Of a stretch of DNA of 64,000 bases, positions 23,801 to 34,832 are shown piece after piece (within the stretch, counting starts at the first letter, position 1; every line of letters starts with the position of its first letter). Source of the DNA: Amoebophrya sp. A120 (taxonomy: Eukaryota > Sar > Dinophyceae > Syndiniales > Amoebophryaceae). The stretch lies in NCBI GenBank assembly GCA_905178155.1, contig CAJINV010000015.1:1878571-1942570 (forward strand), in the 5' to 3' direction. The notes beneath the pieces were generated by a model that made no database searches, was not told the DNA's origin, and worked only from the letters and a program-made list of their open reading frames with translations. The position numbers were made by a program, and so were the translations under genes.

Positions 23801-24308
23801 TGGGTTTATGCTGCGTGCGGTGGAGATATGAGAGTGCATAACCCCCGCTCCCCCTCATTTCCATCTGTATGGCATGAACAGCAACAAAAACACCGCCACA
23901 CGTGGAGCCTGTGCATGACAAATTTATGTGCCTGACGTAGTACTGTTTAGACTTCCGGAATTTGTCATGCAAGCAGTGCCACAGGACAGCAACTGGATTT
24001 GGGGTTTTGCATGACAAATGAGGGGGAGTGGGAGTTGTGCACTGTGATAGGAGAAATGGGTAGAGTTTGAGGACACGGAGATTTTTGACGAAAAGCAGCT
24101 CCACTACGAGCGCATTTTCCACCAGTCAGACGCGATCCGGATGCTGCTACAGGAAATCGTCGGGGGGGAGAAGATTCCGAAAAAACCCTTTTCGTCGACC
24201 TACGGGCCGGGCGGGGGAGGAGTGATGTTTACGGCTGACGAGCTACGGGGTGAGAAGAGTAAAACGCCGGTCGGGGGAGGGAGTCTGCGCAAGGCGGTGG
24301 CGCTTTGA
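20843..24308 (+). CDS. Secreted or membrane-targeted protein of unknown family (about 985 aa)
   Basis: ATG 20843 chosen because it opens a signal-peptide-like N-terminus: basic MKIMK, then hydrophobic RLCLLVFTTSTLF. Exons 20843-22341, 22456-22567, 22734-23826 and 24055-24308 sum to 2958 nt with every junction in frame. A Cys cluster (CQLLAKSCQKCVMKKC...CC) sits at about residues 110-140. A helical region (KSRLLETELCRYENAFRNLF) precedes long Ser/Thr/Gly linkers. The middle exon has further Cys pairs and very acidic runs (DEDDFDFACYEDQYYC). The C-terminus ends in a Gly-rich, basic tail. Three introners from three families interrupt it. No domain recognised; secretory routing is the only inference I would make. 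Confidence 0.66.
22342..22450. mobile_element. Introner, family B (109 bp)
   Basis: Same TIR and same length as the copy at 2343-2451. Exact TSD TTTCA at 22337-22341 and 22451-22455. Near-perfect inverted ends (TATCCAGGAAAAAACACCC / GGGTGTTTTTTCCTGGATA) suggest recent insertion. Confidence 0.92.
22568..22728. mobile_element. Introner, family G (161 bp)
   Basis: Left AAAAAGTGTTAACGTTAACG, right CGTTAACACTTTTTGTTGTGA. Exact TSD CAACA at 22563-22567 and 22729-22733. Confidence 0.9.
23827..24049. mobile_element. Introner, family E (223 bp)
   Basis: Left TATGAGAGTGCATAACCCCC, right GGAGTTGTGCACTGTGATA. Exact TSD GGAGA at 23822-23826 and 24050-24054. Confidence 0.9.
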
Positions 24309-26315
24309 ATGGAAGATACTAGTAGTCAGGAGGGGAGCTGCTCAAGGTCAGAGCGATGTGGGTAGAAATGGCTCCTGGAGTAGATGCCGATCATGATGAC
24401 CAGCTGCTCCTACAACTTCTTTGCGTTTATGTATTTTTGGAATTTAGATCATGAAGAAATAGACCTCATGAAAGTTTTCAGTCGTCACTTCTAGCCTTCA
24501 GCAATTTGTTGATACCTCTTCACTCCTAGCGTGATGCTGGATTCGCAACAACGGGTTTTACGAGCCAAGAACTCTGTATGATCTAGTACACATTTATTCT
24601 ATTGAAGCTTCAACTTGGGTTATACAAGAATACAGTCGCAGTTGGATGTTTTAGGATAACGCTTCCCGTCACGCCGATTGAGATTGTGAAGAGGAGTGCC
24701 ATCGAAGTAGGTTGAGGCATGTTGATCTGTGCCGTATTTTTCATTTTCAGTTTTAATTTCTAGAAGTACAAATCTCTTTCCTGCCAAACTCACAAGCAAC
24801 CACGACAAGAATGATGCTTCTTTCAGCAGATAGAGGAGCTTCACAAACAAACGAAAGATCTTCCGTGGTCCTATTCTACGCGTCTGCCTGAAACACCAAG
24901 ATAACTTTTGCCAGGAACAATATTTTTGTCCGTATAAACTGCAAATGCCAGCAAGGAGGTGGTCGTTATGGTTTTATAAGCGATATCAAGAGCCCTTCGA
25001 AGAGTAGGACGCCTCATGAGGAGAAGTGGCGCCGGGTTCTTCTGCACAAGCGAATAAAACGGCACGAGCGCCGGAGAAGTATTGATTTGAAGCTATCAAT
25101 TGGATCGCGTAGCGAAGAAAGAGAAACACGAAAAAGGAGTGAATCTGAGAGAAGCCTGCTGCGCTCTGTTGGCAGCGCGTTTCGAGTAGGAGTGCCGAGC
25201 GCGTCCGTCATGGATGCTCCACGTTGTGGGCCCGTGCGTCTTTCACGACCCCAGCACGAAAAGCGGCCCAATTGTAGACTGAGAGCGCACTTTGCACTTT
25301 GTTCCCGTGCCTGCTGCGCGGGCCCCCGCTCTGGCCTGGCGCGCTATCTTGCGTCCAAGTTCGCGCGCACGGCGTTCAAGAGGCTGAAAAGCGCCGCGAG
25401 TGAGGAGGACGCAGGGTTGTTCGGCAGAGGTATGGCTCTCCAGTTTCCGAACAAGTTCGACGGCCCTTGCTCGACCGAGCTGGATGATTTGGATTTCTGT
25501 GCCGAGATGGCTCCGCTCAATCATCCTCGAAGACGGCGGCGGCTCCGCTCATACTCGAAGACAGCGAGCGGCCCGGCCCCCCCCGGCCGGCCTAGCTGGG
25601 CCCCCCCCGGGCCTGCGTTCGTTGCGCCTCGTGCTTCGTATCCCCCGCCGTGACGCCCGTCTTTCCCCCTGTGCAGCAACCCGGCCCAGTTGGCAGGGAA
25701 GCACTTAAACTTATCGGGAAAGCCCGAGCACGCCGCGGCAGCCGGGGGCGGCGCCGGTTGCTTGGGCTACTGTCTGGCTAAGCCGCCGGGCCCGGGGCTC
25801 GTCTGCTGCTGGATATTCCTGGCGCGCCCCATAATGCGTTGGGGGAATTCGGTGCCAGTGCATGTGCCGCCACTGTGGGACCGCGCGTCGCACGGGTGGC
25901 CGGCGCCGTCCGCAGTGAGGAGGGCGGGCTGTCAATGCATTATATATGATTAAGTATTCAAGCGCGTGCACCGTTGCCCTCGTCCTCAGTCAGAGCTAGA
26001 TTGGTGCTTTGCACGAGCTGCCCCACGGACGAACGTTGGCACGCCCGGCCTGATGTGTTGTGTCTGCCTGTGTATTTGAGTGGATAAGGCGCAGAGTGGA
26101 GAGAGGGGGCGGGGCGCGATAGCATTTTAGTTCGAGGAGAAAACGGAGGCGCTACTAAGCATGTTGTGTATAGTGGTCCTATACTTTTGCTAGATTGTAT
26201 CTTCAACTTCACTCATTTCCATTTGCTGTAAGCCTTTGTCTCCAAGGACCGCCGCACAGTATCCTTTTCTCTTTACTTAAATAATACATTTTCCACCCGG
26301 AAGGGACGTTGAACC
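24309..26315. other. Long intergenic region with GC-rich island
   Basis: 24309-25080 shows nothing gene-like. About 25140-25960 is conspicuously GC-rich, with C and G homopolymer blocks. A 188-codon frame there (25087-25653) has Arg/Pro-rich composition typical of GC-rich noncoding DNA, so I do not call it a gene. 25960-26315 returns to background composition. Confidence 0.5.
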
Positions 26316-26546
26316 ATGTCGCGCCGCCTGAAAATTGAAAACGCGATCAAAGGCCTGATCGCCGACAAAGAGGCCGCGCTGCTCAAAGCCGAGGAAGAGT
26401 TTCAAAAGGAACGGGAGCTGCGGAGCCAGGAGAAGCGGAATGTGAAGAGACTCGCCGCTTCGGCACATTTAGGAGCGCGGGATGGCGAGACGGAGAAAAC
26501 GCCGAGGCGTGTGGTGACGGGAGGACTAGATTTCGGGTATAGCTAG
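26316..26546 (+). CDS. Small coiled-coil protein (76 aa)
   Basis: ATG 26316 to TAG 26544-26546. N-terminal two thirds is one charged helix (KIENAIKGLIADKEAALLKA), then Arg/Gly-rich to the end. No family recognised. Could be a complete small protein or a first exon; the MYND gene begins 103 bp later on the same strand. Confidence 0.45.
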   Translation: MSRRLKIENAIKGLIADKEAALLKAEEEFQKERELRSQEKRNVKRLAASAHLGARDGETEKTPRRVVTGGLDFGYS

Positions 26547-26648
26547 TTTTTCATGCAAAATGAAGAGCATGTGCATTGCATGTCTGGATTTTCTGTTACG
26601 GCATTAGCTGTACGAAATACAGCGCACGAATAATCTTTACATTTACGA

Positions 26649-29600
26649 ATGATCCTGTACTCCATCATCAAACTCTACTCAAATAAGAGACCTTCGGCCA
26701 CCCTGACGGCCCCAGTTCCGTACGCCTGCGCAGTCTGTTTCGCGACAACGTCGGGAGGGGGCAGTGGTAGTGCCAGCAGTAGCTTCTCGTCCTCGTCCAC
26801 CGCGAACTACACAAATTTTGCGGCGCATCAACATGGTGGAGTTGGAAATGAAACCCGCATCTCAAATTCAGCTGGAAGTAGTTCAACTCTCACGACAACT
26901 ACCACACCCTCTCGGCCGCTTCGCGTCTGTCCCGCGCGGCTGCACCGCTACTGCGACAAACACTGGAAGACGTCAAGATGCGACTGTGAGCCCAGCAGTG
27001 GGAATTCGAATTGTAGTGCTAGTACTACGGCGGAGACAACTATCGACAAGCAATTCTGTCGCGAAATCCCACCCGCGACGGTCACGGATACGGAAAAGCT
27101 GCACTTGAAACTGAAACGACCCCACGACTCAGTGACGACCACAAACTCCTTCCCCTATTGCGCGGTGTGTTGCAAAGCACCGGTAGCAGCGGGGAACTTC
27201 TTCTGCCAGAACTGCTTCACCGTCGGGTACTGTTCGGAGGGGCACATGAGACAGCACGTTAACCACTTGCACGTGTTCGGGCTGGAATGTTTGGAGGAAC
27301 AGTTTGGCAGGTTCGAGGAGCTTGTCGGGGACAGTTCCGATCATATGAACAGTAGCGGAAACTACAGCACGAACATCAACACAAAAGGAAACATGTTCAA
27401 GAGATTCCCGATGCTGAGGTTTCCGACCTGTGAGGAACTGCAGGGAACGTTTGCGGCGAAGAAGATGTACTATGAGTTGAGCCGGGACGATCGAGCTAGT
27501 CGAGGAAGAAGAACTACAAGGGCGGCAGCAACGGCGGAGGGCCAAGACGCCGATGGCAACCACGGTGGAACCAAAAACCCCGGTCAACTTCTGTGGGAAG
27601 CCCTGCTGCACCGGGTGAAAATCGAAGCGGAGGCAGCGGTAGAGCAGGATGATGAAGGGGCGGACGCTGGTCGTGCGCCGGGTCTAGCGGCGCACCACGA
27701 GGAACGAGATCCTGTTCCACATGATCAAGAAAAAAAAGGCGCTGACCACGGCGCTGCAGTGGGAGCTGGCAATAAGAAGAGATTAACCAAAACCCACAGC
27801 CGTATGGACGAGGAAAAAGAAAACCAGCTCGCCATCCTTCACTCCGGCCCTGGCCGCAGTAGGAAACGGAAGAAAAAGCGACAGAGGACAATCCTGGACG
27901 AATTGCCGAGGTTTGAAATTCCGAAGACAACACTCACGTCAGGACATCTACTTCCAGTACACGACAGTAGCGCTTCTACGAAGACGCTTCGTCAACAGCA
28001 AACTTCTGAAGAAAAGCAACTCTCCTCTTCCACCTCCTGGACCACGTTTCTCCTGAACTATCAAACAAAAAACTGTTAACGGTAACGGCTTTCCTGGATT
28101 GCGGATATGCATGACAAATTTGCCTAGCATGCATGCTATGCATGACAGATCTGGGCACGTTTTGCGATGCGTTACTGCATTACAAATTCCGTATATTATA
28201 CGGAATTTGTAATGCGATAACGTTATACTATAACGTTATAACTTTTTCCTGTGATATGAACACCGGCTGGATCACGCTCGGGCTGAGGAAGGGCGAGTGG
28301 GGAACTCTGATGCACGCTTTGTCCGAGGTGTTTCTCTTTCTGCAGTTGCGGGAGGTGTTGTTTGATAGGGGGTCGGGGTCCTCCTCCAAGCGGAGCAGAA
28401 ATAAACTACCTGGTGGAATAAATAGTGCGAATCCAGCAGCAGAAGACTCAGACAGCGAATTTGATTACGACGAGGCCATGCTGTCGGAAAGGCAAGTGTT
28501 TGTTGAAGAAGATGAACGCTTTTCTCCTGAAAGTAAAGGCGGAGCGACGCAGACGAGTAGAAGAGGTGGCACGACCACAGCGCAAGAAGGTAAGGCAAGC
28601 ATCAGCAAAAGCAAAGCGGCAATTATACAGCCTCGACGCCAAGAGCGAGACACTCCCGAACCCGTTGTCGTGAAGAAGTCTCAAGTCGAAGTCACCGACG
28701 GAAAAACACTGAAGGACTTGCTGGACAAGGCCAACAAAATTCCGACGACCGACGGTTTCTTCGCCGAGAAGAAGAAACCAATCGGGTTGCTGTCGTTTGT
28801 TGGTGATAAAGCGAACGCCGGCAGCACTGCCGGTCGTTTTGACGATGATGTCGGGCCCTCCTCAACATTGTCATCTGTTCTTGCAGAGAACAATGCCAGC
28901 CCCGCCGGAGAACTACAAGCCGACGTCTCACCATCGTCCCGGGTCAAAGACACGTTTGAAATTCTGGACGCCTACCCAGTTGCTCCGGGTCCAACCGCAT
29001 TAGCCCCGGGCGCGGCGAACGGAAATTATAAGCCGACATTACCGCCGCCAACTCCCTTCAACGTCGTCTTTCTCCACGCAGAGTTGGAAAACACCGACAT
29101 GCTGCAGTTTTTGCGCGAAAAATGGACCTTGTTTCTGTCGATGCTGTGCTTCGGAAACGATGGCGATAGCGAAGATGCTGCAGGATCTACTTCGCATGTT
29201 GGAAAAAATCTGAAGCTCGAGCTTACCTTCTATGGCGTTCTCACCTGTTACATTCTCAACTGTTGCACGGATTTCCCATGCAAAACTGCCATCAGCCTCC
29301 ACTTGATCAAGGTGCTTAGCATGACAAATTTTCGAAGGGCTAAGCAGCATGACAATCTGTGGCAAATCTGTGATGCGAAAGCTGCAATATTGCCACTTTT
29401 ACTGTTGCTGTTCTTGCATTACAAATCCATGTAACAGTTGAGAATGTAACGTTTGAGAACGCCATACCTTCTGCGTCCCGGAAAACCTCCACTTCGATTG
29501 CAGCTCGGAAATGTTTTCGAAGGACAGCCTGCAGATTTACCGGGGGAGTACGACCATAGCAGCTAGCACAGGTAAACAAGCAGAGGCACCAGACGATCTT

Positions 29601-30798
29601 CATGCTCCAGCACCACTTGCAAATGAAGATGTGCGCGACGTCGTGCAGGGATTGATCGTGAATCAGCAGGCATTGGCGCAGCAGCAGCTTCAACCACCGA
29701 TCACACCGGCGCAACTACAGGAAGTAGAGGACCAAAAAATACTTTTACCGGAAACCGCTCGCGACCCTGGACCGGGAACGTTGTTGGAAGAGAAAATCAC
29801 TCATGCTCTTCCGCACCACTGCACCTCCTCCCTTCGCTATCGGCTCTTTCCGCAAACAGTGAAGTTTGAACACGAGTTTTTCAACTCCCGGACGGATTTG
29901 TTCGTCTTCGTCGGCGGGGGGTTTTTCCAGCACAAAGACCAAATGGCCAACGTTGATAATGTTAATGCCTCTTCAACAGCCGCACCAGCATCTTCGGATG
30001 GTGCAACCACGACAGCAGGAGGAGGAGAAGCCACGGGAGGACGCACAAATAATGCAAGAGAAGTAGACCACGGACTAGTACAACCACAACCACAAGATAC
30101 AACTACAGACGACCCCTTACTCGAACTGGATCTTCGCCACTTTTTCGATACCGTTTTGAGAAAATCCTCGAAGAAGCGGAAAAAATCCGACCAGCAACAG
30201 TTCGTGAATTCTTGGAAGAAGTTCGGAATCACATCGAAGCCCGGGACCAAATTGCTCCTCGTGAACCGAAAGAGGAAGCTGGTGGAGAGAAATTTGGAGT
30301 TCTGCTTGAAAACATTGAACCGAGAACGAGACCAGTTATTAGATGACGATGAGGTTTTCGCGACTGCACCGTGGGCGAAGCAGGAAGGTGATACGCTGTT
30401 AGGCAACGCGGGGCGGAAAAAAACCGCTTGGGAAATTTTGCTGCCGGTAACGGAAAATGCTGGTTTTGCGAGTCCCTTGTATTATGAGAGTGCACGACAA
30501 TTCCCCCTCCCCCTCATTTGTATGGCATGAACAGCAACACAAGCAGCAGTAGAAAAGGGGCGTTTGCATGACAAATCTGCATGCGACTTGTAGTACTATT
30601 TGAGGTTCCGAAATTTGTCATGCTGACAGTGCTTACGAGCAAAGGGGGCGGGAGTTTGGTATTTTGCATTACAAACGAGGGGGAGGGGGAGTTGTGCAGT
30701 CTCATATGTACCTGCATGCGGACTACGAGCGCGAATGGAGGTGGTTTGCTGTGTTGGTGAGAGGGAAGGAGAAGAGAAACTACAACTACAGATCATGA
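26649..30798 (+). CDS. MYND-type zinc-finger protein, MSS51-like layout (about 1158 aa)
   Basis: ATG 26649, TGA 30796-30798. Exons 26649-28058, 28262-29230, 29472-30482 and 30712-30798 are each a multiple of three. At about residues 170-215 is a MYND-like finger: CAVCCK...FFCQNC...GYCSEGHMRQHVNH...C. An earlier Cys/His cluster (CAVC at residue 29, CDKHWKTSRCDC near 107) may bind zinc too. The C-terminal half carries FNVVFLHAELEN and LFVFVGGGFF, reminiscent of the C-terminal domain following MYND in MSS51-type proteins, broken up by long acidic or Gln-rich insertions. MYND fingers bind proline-rich partners; the partner here is unknown. Three introners from families G, F and E interrupt it, all between codons. 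Confidence 0.72.
28059..28256. mobile_element. Introner, family G (198 bp)
   Basis: Left AAAAAACTGTTAACGGTAACG, right end TATAACTTTTTCCTGTGATA. Exact TSD TGAAC at 28054-28058 and 28257-28261. Contains the palindromic GGAATTTGTAATGC and repeated CGTTATA words. Confidence 0.88.
29231..29466. mobile_element. Introner, family F (236 bp)
   Basis: Left TATGGCGTTCTCACCTGTTA, right GTAACGTTTGAGAACGCCATA. Exact TSD CCTTC at 29226-29230 and 29467-29471. Confidence 0.92.
30483..30706. mobile_element. Introner, family E (224 bp)
   Basis: Left TATGAGAGTGCACGACAATT, right GGGAGTTGTGCAGTCTCATA. TSD TGTAT / TGTAC. Frame restored into the final 28 codons. Confidence 0.9.
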
Positions 30799-31820
30799 AA
30801 TAAGCGTAGTCACACTTACAACTGGAGGAAGAGCTTCACGGTAGATCAATCGTGGCAGGAGTGCAAGCTGCACTGCTGCCAGTAGCGCTACGTAAAAATG
30901 CACTTCGATGCCAACTACGGCGACGAGAGGCCTCCTGCTCGCGTTCCCGTCCTCGAAGTTCAAATTCCAACCAGAAGATCAGTTCTTGACATCAATCTAG
31001 GGTCCCCGGAGGGAAGATCTTCCGTGGTCTATGTAGTTGAGTTCCTTTTTTTGCATTTGCATTCCATTTCCGGAGCGAAGGAGGGAACAAGATCCATCGA
31101 TCCACCCAAAACCAAAAGATCCATTAAGACCCTTTCATCTTCATTTGCTCCACTCAAAACAAGACAAATATTGAAAGATCACCCGTAATCTTCTTGGTCA
31201 TCGTGATAATGCCCGGATCAAGGTCAAGTGAGTGGTCATGATGACATGAAATCCACTAAGTACTTTCTTCGGATCGATTGAAATGAAGCTGCGCAGTAGA
31301 GTTCGACAGCTGTCGCGCAGGAGCTTCTCCAGATCCACCATTTGTTTGAAGCGTTTTTTCAAGATAATCGCTGAGGCCATCTCAACCTCTCCAGCTCGAC
31401 AGGCGACGTTGTCACGCGCGAAAACAAAACAATTTGTAAGTGTAAGATTGATTAGATGTACTAGAACTACAATAAAGTTTTCGTTTTGCAATTTGTACTA
31501 TTTTTTAAATGAAAACGAATAGGAGGTTTAGAAATCGTTCCATATTTACGCAATGCCTGCCATGCGCACCATGTCCTAGTAACATCGTTATAAGCACCAG
31601 ATAATTCCCCCGATAGCAAGGAAGACAGGCGCAGTCCTGGTGCAGCGAAAGCAATAGTAATAAATAAGCTGGTGGATCTGTTTTTTGAAAAATGATGGCG
31701 TATCTAATCTCCAATGTGATACCGCCCACATTCAGACGGGACCCTTCTTCACAATCATCGCGAGGCTGTAGTCGGTGCAGCAGCGGCGCCATCATAATTG
31801 CCAGCGAAAATACGCCGAGC
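30799..31820 (+). other. Intergenic spacer
   Basis: No gene supported. A 96-codon frame at 30898 lacks coding character. 31692-31820 is open and in frame with the next gene but probably 5' UTR. Confidence 0.45.
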
Positions 31821-34800
31821 ATGATGTTCATGCCCTGTGTGGTCTCGTCCTGGTGTTTAATATTCTCTGCATTCATCCTATTCCTCCCTGAGTTCCAGTC
31901 CTTTAGTACAACAAATGCGCTGGCGAAGCGAATGCCAATGCCGGGTACTACACTTCCAAAAGCTCCAGCCTCTCCTTCGCCTCCTCGAAACCGCCACTTT
32001 CAAAAACTACTCCAACTTGTCGCGCGACGGGAAAACACCTCCCAAATCATGGAGCAGTGGAGCAGCTTCGTCAAGCCCGTACCGCGCTCGCAGCCGTTGA
32101 ATGGAGAAGAGGTTTTCCAGAAACTGAAACAGCAGCTGCATAGCTTCTGCACCCAGGTCGCAGACATTCGTAGACGAAGCATGAATCCGCCCAGTCCGAG
32201 ACCTCTCCCTACTAGCCTCGAAGACGAGAAAAGTTTGTTCCTGCTCCGGCAACTCGCCTATACCCTCGCGAAACCAATCGAGGCGGCGCAGCAGACGGGC
32301 GGGGGGTCGGTGGCCGTTAAGAAGGAATTCTACCCGTATCGCTCGTTTGAGGAAGACCTGCGGGATCGGCACAATGATTTGAATCCGACTATCGGGGAAC
32401 TACCACTTTTTTCCGCTGTCTACCGTGCGCCCTTCTCCGACGGCCGGCTTGACATTTACGCGCCCAGAGTCGTGTTTCCAGTAGAACAATTCCAGCCCGC
32501 GACAAGTTTTTGGCCGGAGTTACTGGCCCAGCCGACGCATCACGCTGATTACCGACACTGGGACGTGCGTCTAGAGGGGCTCACGCTTAAGATGGCCGTC
32601 TCCCCGCAGGGATTTCGTCGCGGCCGCGTGGCCAATCACATCGTGCGCGTAAACTTTGACATAGAAGTGGAGAGGATGGCTGACGTAGTGTTCCCTTTAG
32701 CAGACCCCTATCCGCTCGTCGGTCATCCAGACACGACTGGCGTTCCAGTTTCTTCACAACAAAGGGCGCCGATGCCACAAATGCCGAGGCCGCCACAAAT
32801 GCCGAGCCCCCCGAGGCCGCCACAAATGCCGAGGCCGCCACAAATGCCGAGGATGCCACAAATGCCGACGATGCCACAAATGCCGACGATGCCACAAATG
32901 CCGACGATGCCACACATCAGCAACATGTCGGGGATGTCACACATGGATCCTGGGATGCCACAAATACCACCTTCTTCACCGTCGAAAGCGGGACCGACAA
33001 ATAGCGGGCAGGCTCCGCCCGGAGGCAAAAGCAAGCCAAATGATGTTGATCACATCAACCGTAATCTCGGGAACCTATATGTCAGAGAAGCCCAGGACCG
33101 ACTTCAACGGGCTGGCGAGGTGGAAACGGGGGTGTGGATCGTGCTGGGGGTCGGAATATGGATTGCAAAAATGTCTGGGTCTGGAAACCTGTGATGCTTG
33201 GTGGCGTATCATGAGGAAGCAACAAGTGCTGGCTCAGCATGACAAGTTTCTGAGCTTCTAGGTGTTGCCTATTTTGCATGACAGACTGCGTTTTTGCATG
33301 ACAGAAAAATGGGGCTCTTGGGTAACCAACGCGCATGACAGATTTAAGAGTCAAGCCAGACAAGCATGACAAACATGCATTCTTCCTGACCCAGACACTT
33401 TTGCAGTTGATACGGAATTTTCCTGGCGGTTGCGAACCTGGTGGTGCTGGTTGTGTTGATTTGCCGATGGAACAAAAAGGTAAGAAATCGTGCCGTCGAA
33501 GGGACTTCTCCGAGTAGTGCTGCACCAGGTAAATCTGAATCTACAACTCCTGGAGCTGTTCCTGGAAAGGAAGAAGCTCGTGATCAACTCTCTGGTGAAG
33601 CGCAGCCGGTGGTGCAGCTGGTGCACCAGCCGCTGGACGAGGATAGAGCCACTGCCGACAGTGGAGCCGCCGCGCCAGGATTTGAGGACCCTTTTGCTGC
33701 TGCTGCAATTGGCCCATCGGATGAAAACAGTCATCCCGGAAAAAATAAATTAGAAGCTGCACAAGAACCACCAGTTCTTCTGGCGCTGCAACATCAAGAA
33801 GTAGGAGCAACGCCAAAACAGCCGGCCTCGTCCCGCGCTGGGCTGTTTAAGGAACACGTGCTCACTATGGAAGATCCTGCGCCGTTTAACAACCAACATC
33901 GGAATGGAATTCGACACGCAGCTGGTGTGCCAGGAGCGCCGCCACTTCTATTCTTTGACCAGCACCAGCACGCCGTCGCAGCACAGCAGCAACAGGCAGT
34001 AGCAGTACCGCCGCCTGGAGCACCTCCACAAGCGGCGTTTCCAGGAGCGGTTGGGGCAGCACCTGCCATAGAAGAAGGACAACGAGGAGCTCAAGCCGCG
34101 CCACAAGAAGTTCTTACCGCGAACGACCCCCACGCTCTGACGCGGTTTGAGAAGTACCAGCTGAAGATGCAGCAAATGCAGCAATATCAGAATTTGCAGC
34201 GGTTCGGGGGGAGGCAAAACTTTCGAAATTTGCAGGTAAACGAGAACAAGGGTGGCGACAGTGCTGGGAGTGAGCAAGTAGAGCAGGTTGGCGTGCAAAA
34301 CTTCGACCGAGAAGTCGTTGCTGAAACTAAAGCAGCTCCTCCCATCGCCGTGCGAGAAATAGGTGCTCGTCGAGCTACGACGACCGGAGCTGGTCCTGCT
34401 GGCGCGCAAGGTTGTGCAACTGGCAGCTCATCTGCAGCAGCAGCAACAAATGAGCCTGCTGTGCCTGGTTTTCTGAAAGATACACAAGTTGTAATCAGTG
34501 TCGGTGTTGGGCCAGGAGGATCTCCTCCACACGGAAAGCGTCCTGACGACGAGATTGTGCAGGGAGGAAGTTTCAGCACTACGGCTGAGATGACACCATC
34601 AGCAGAAAACGTTCGACCGTCGGCTCCCGTCTTGGAACGAACTGTGCTGCCCGCTGGAGGTCTTGACTGTGGTTATGCCAGCGCGCACCAAACAGCGACA
34701 GTATTACACAACGGCGGTATGATTGGGAGCTCCTGCCCATCAAGAACTACCGGCGATAGCTCTTTCATCCCTCCCGAAACCCCCTCGGGTTGGGAAAGGG

Positions 34801-34832
34801 TGCAAGCTTTACAGGGGTATTCCTTCGATTGA
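31821..34832 (+). CDS. Type I single-pass membrane protein with Met-Pro-Gln repeats (about 916 aa)
   Basis: I start at ATG 31821 because it opens a signal peptide (CVVSSWCLIFSAFILFL). An in-frame ATG at 31692 would add 43 residues in front of it. The lumenal or extracellular part (about 400 aa) includes folded-looking sequence (VYRAPFSDGRLDIYAPRVVF) and then a MPQMP/RPPQMP repeat block. A transmembrane helix (VWIVLGVG + IFLAVANLVVLVVLIC, then RWNKK) is split by a family C introner and becomes continuous only when it is excised. The cytosolic tail (about 460 aa) is Gln/Ala/Pro-rich and disordered, with a QMQQYQ stretch. A receptor or adhesin-like layout, but no known domain recognised. Confidence 0.68.
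32768..32956 (+). repeat. Short tandem repeats encoding MPQMP-type units
   Basis: 18-bp-like units of ATGCCACAAATGCCGACG and variants with CCGAGGCCGCCACAA. Encodes alternating Met-Pro-Gln-Met-Pro and Arg-Pro-Pro in the lumenal stalk of the membrane protein. Confidence 0.85.
33157..33412. mobile_element. Introner, family C (256 bp)
   Basis: Left AAAAATGTCTGGGTCTGG, right GACCCAGACACTTTTGC. Exact TSD CGGAA at 33152-33156 and 33413-33417. Inserted inside the membrane-helix codons. Confidence 0.92.

Noticed and set aside
25087-25653. 188-codon frame in the GC-rich island
   Set aside because: Arg/Pro/Ser composition expected by chance in GC-rich DNA; overlapping frames equally open; no domain.
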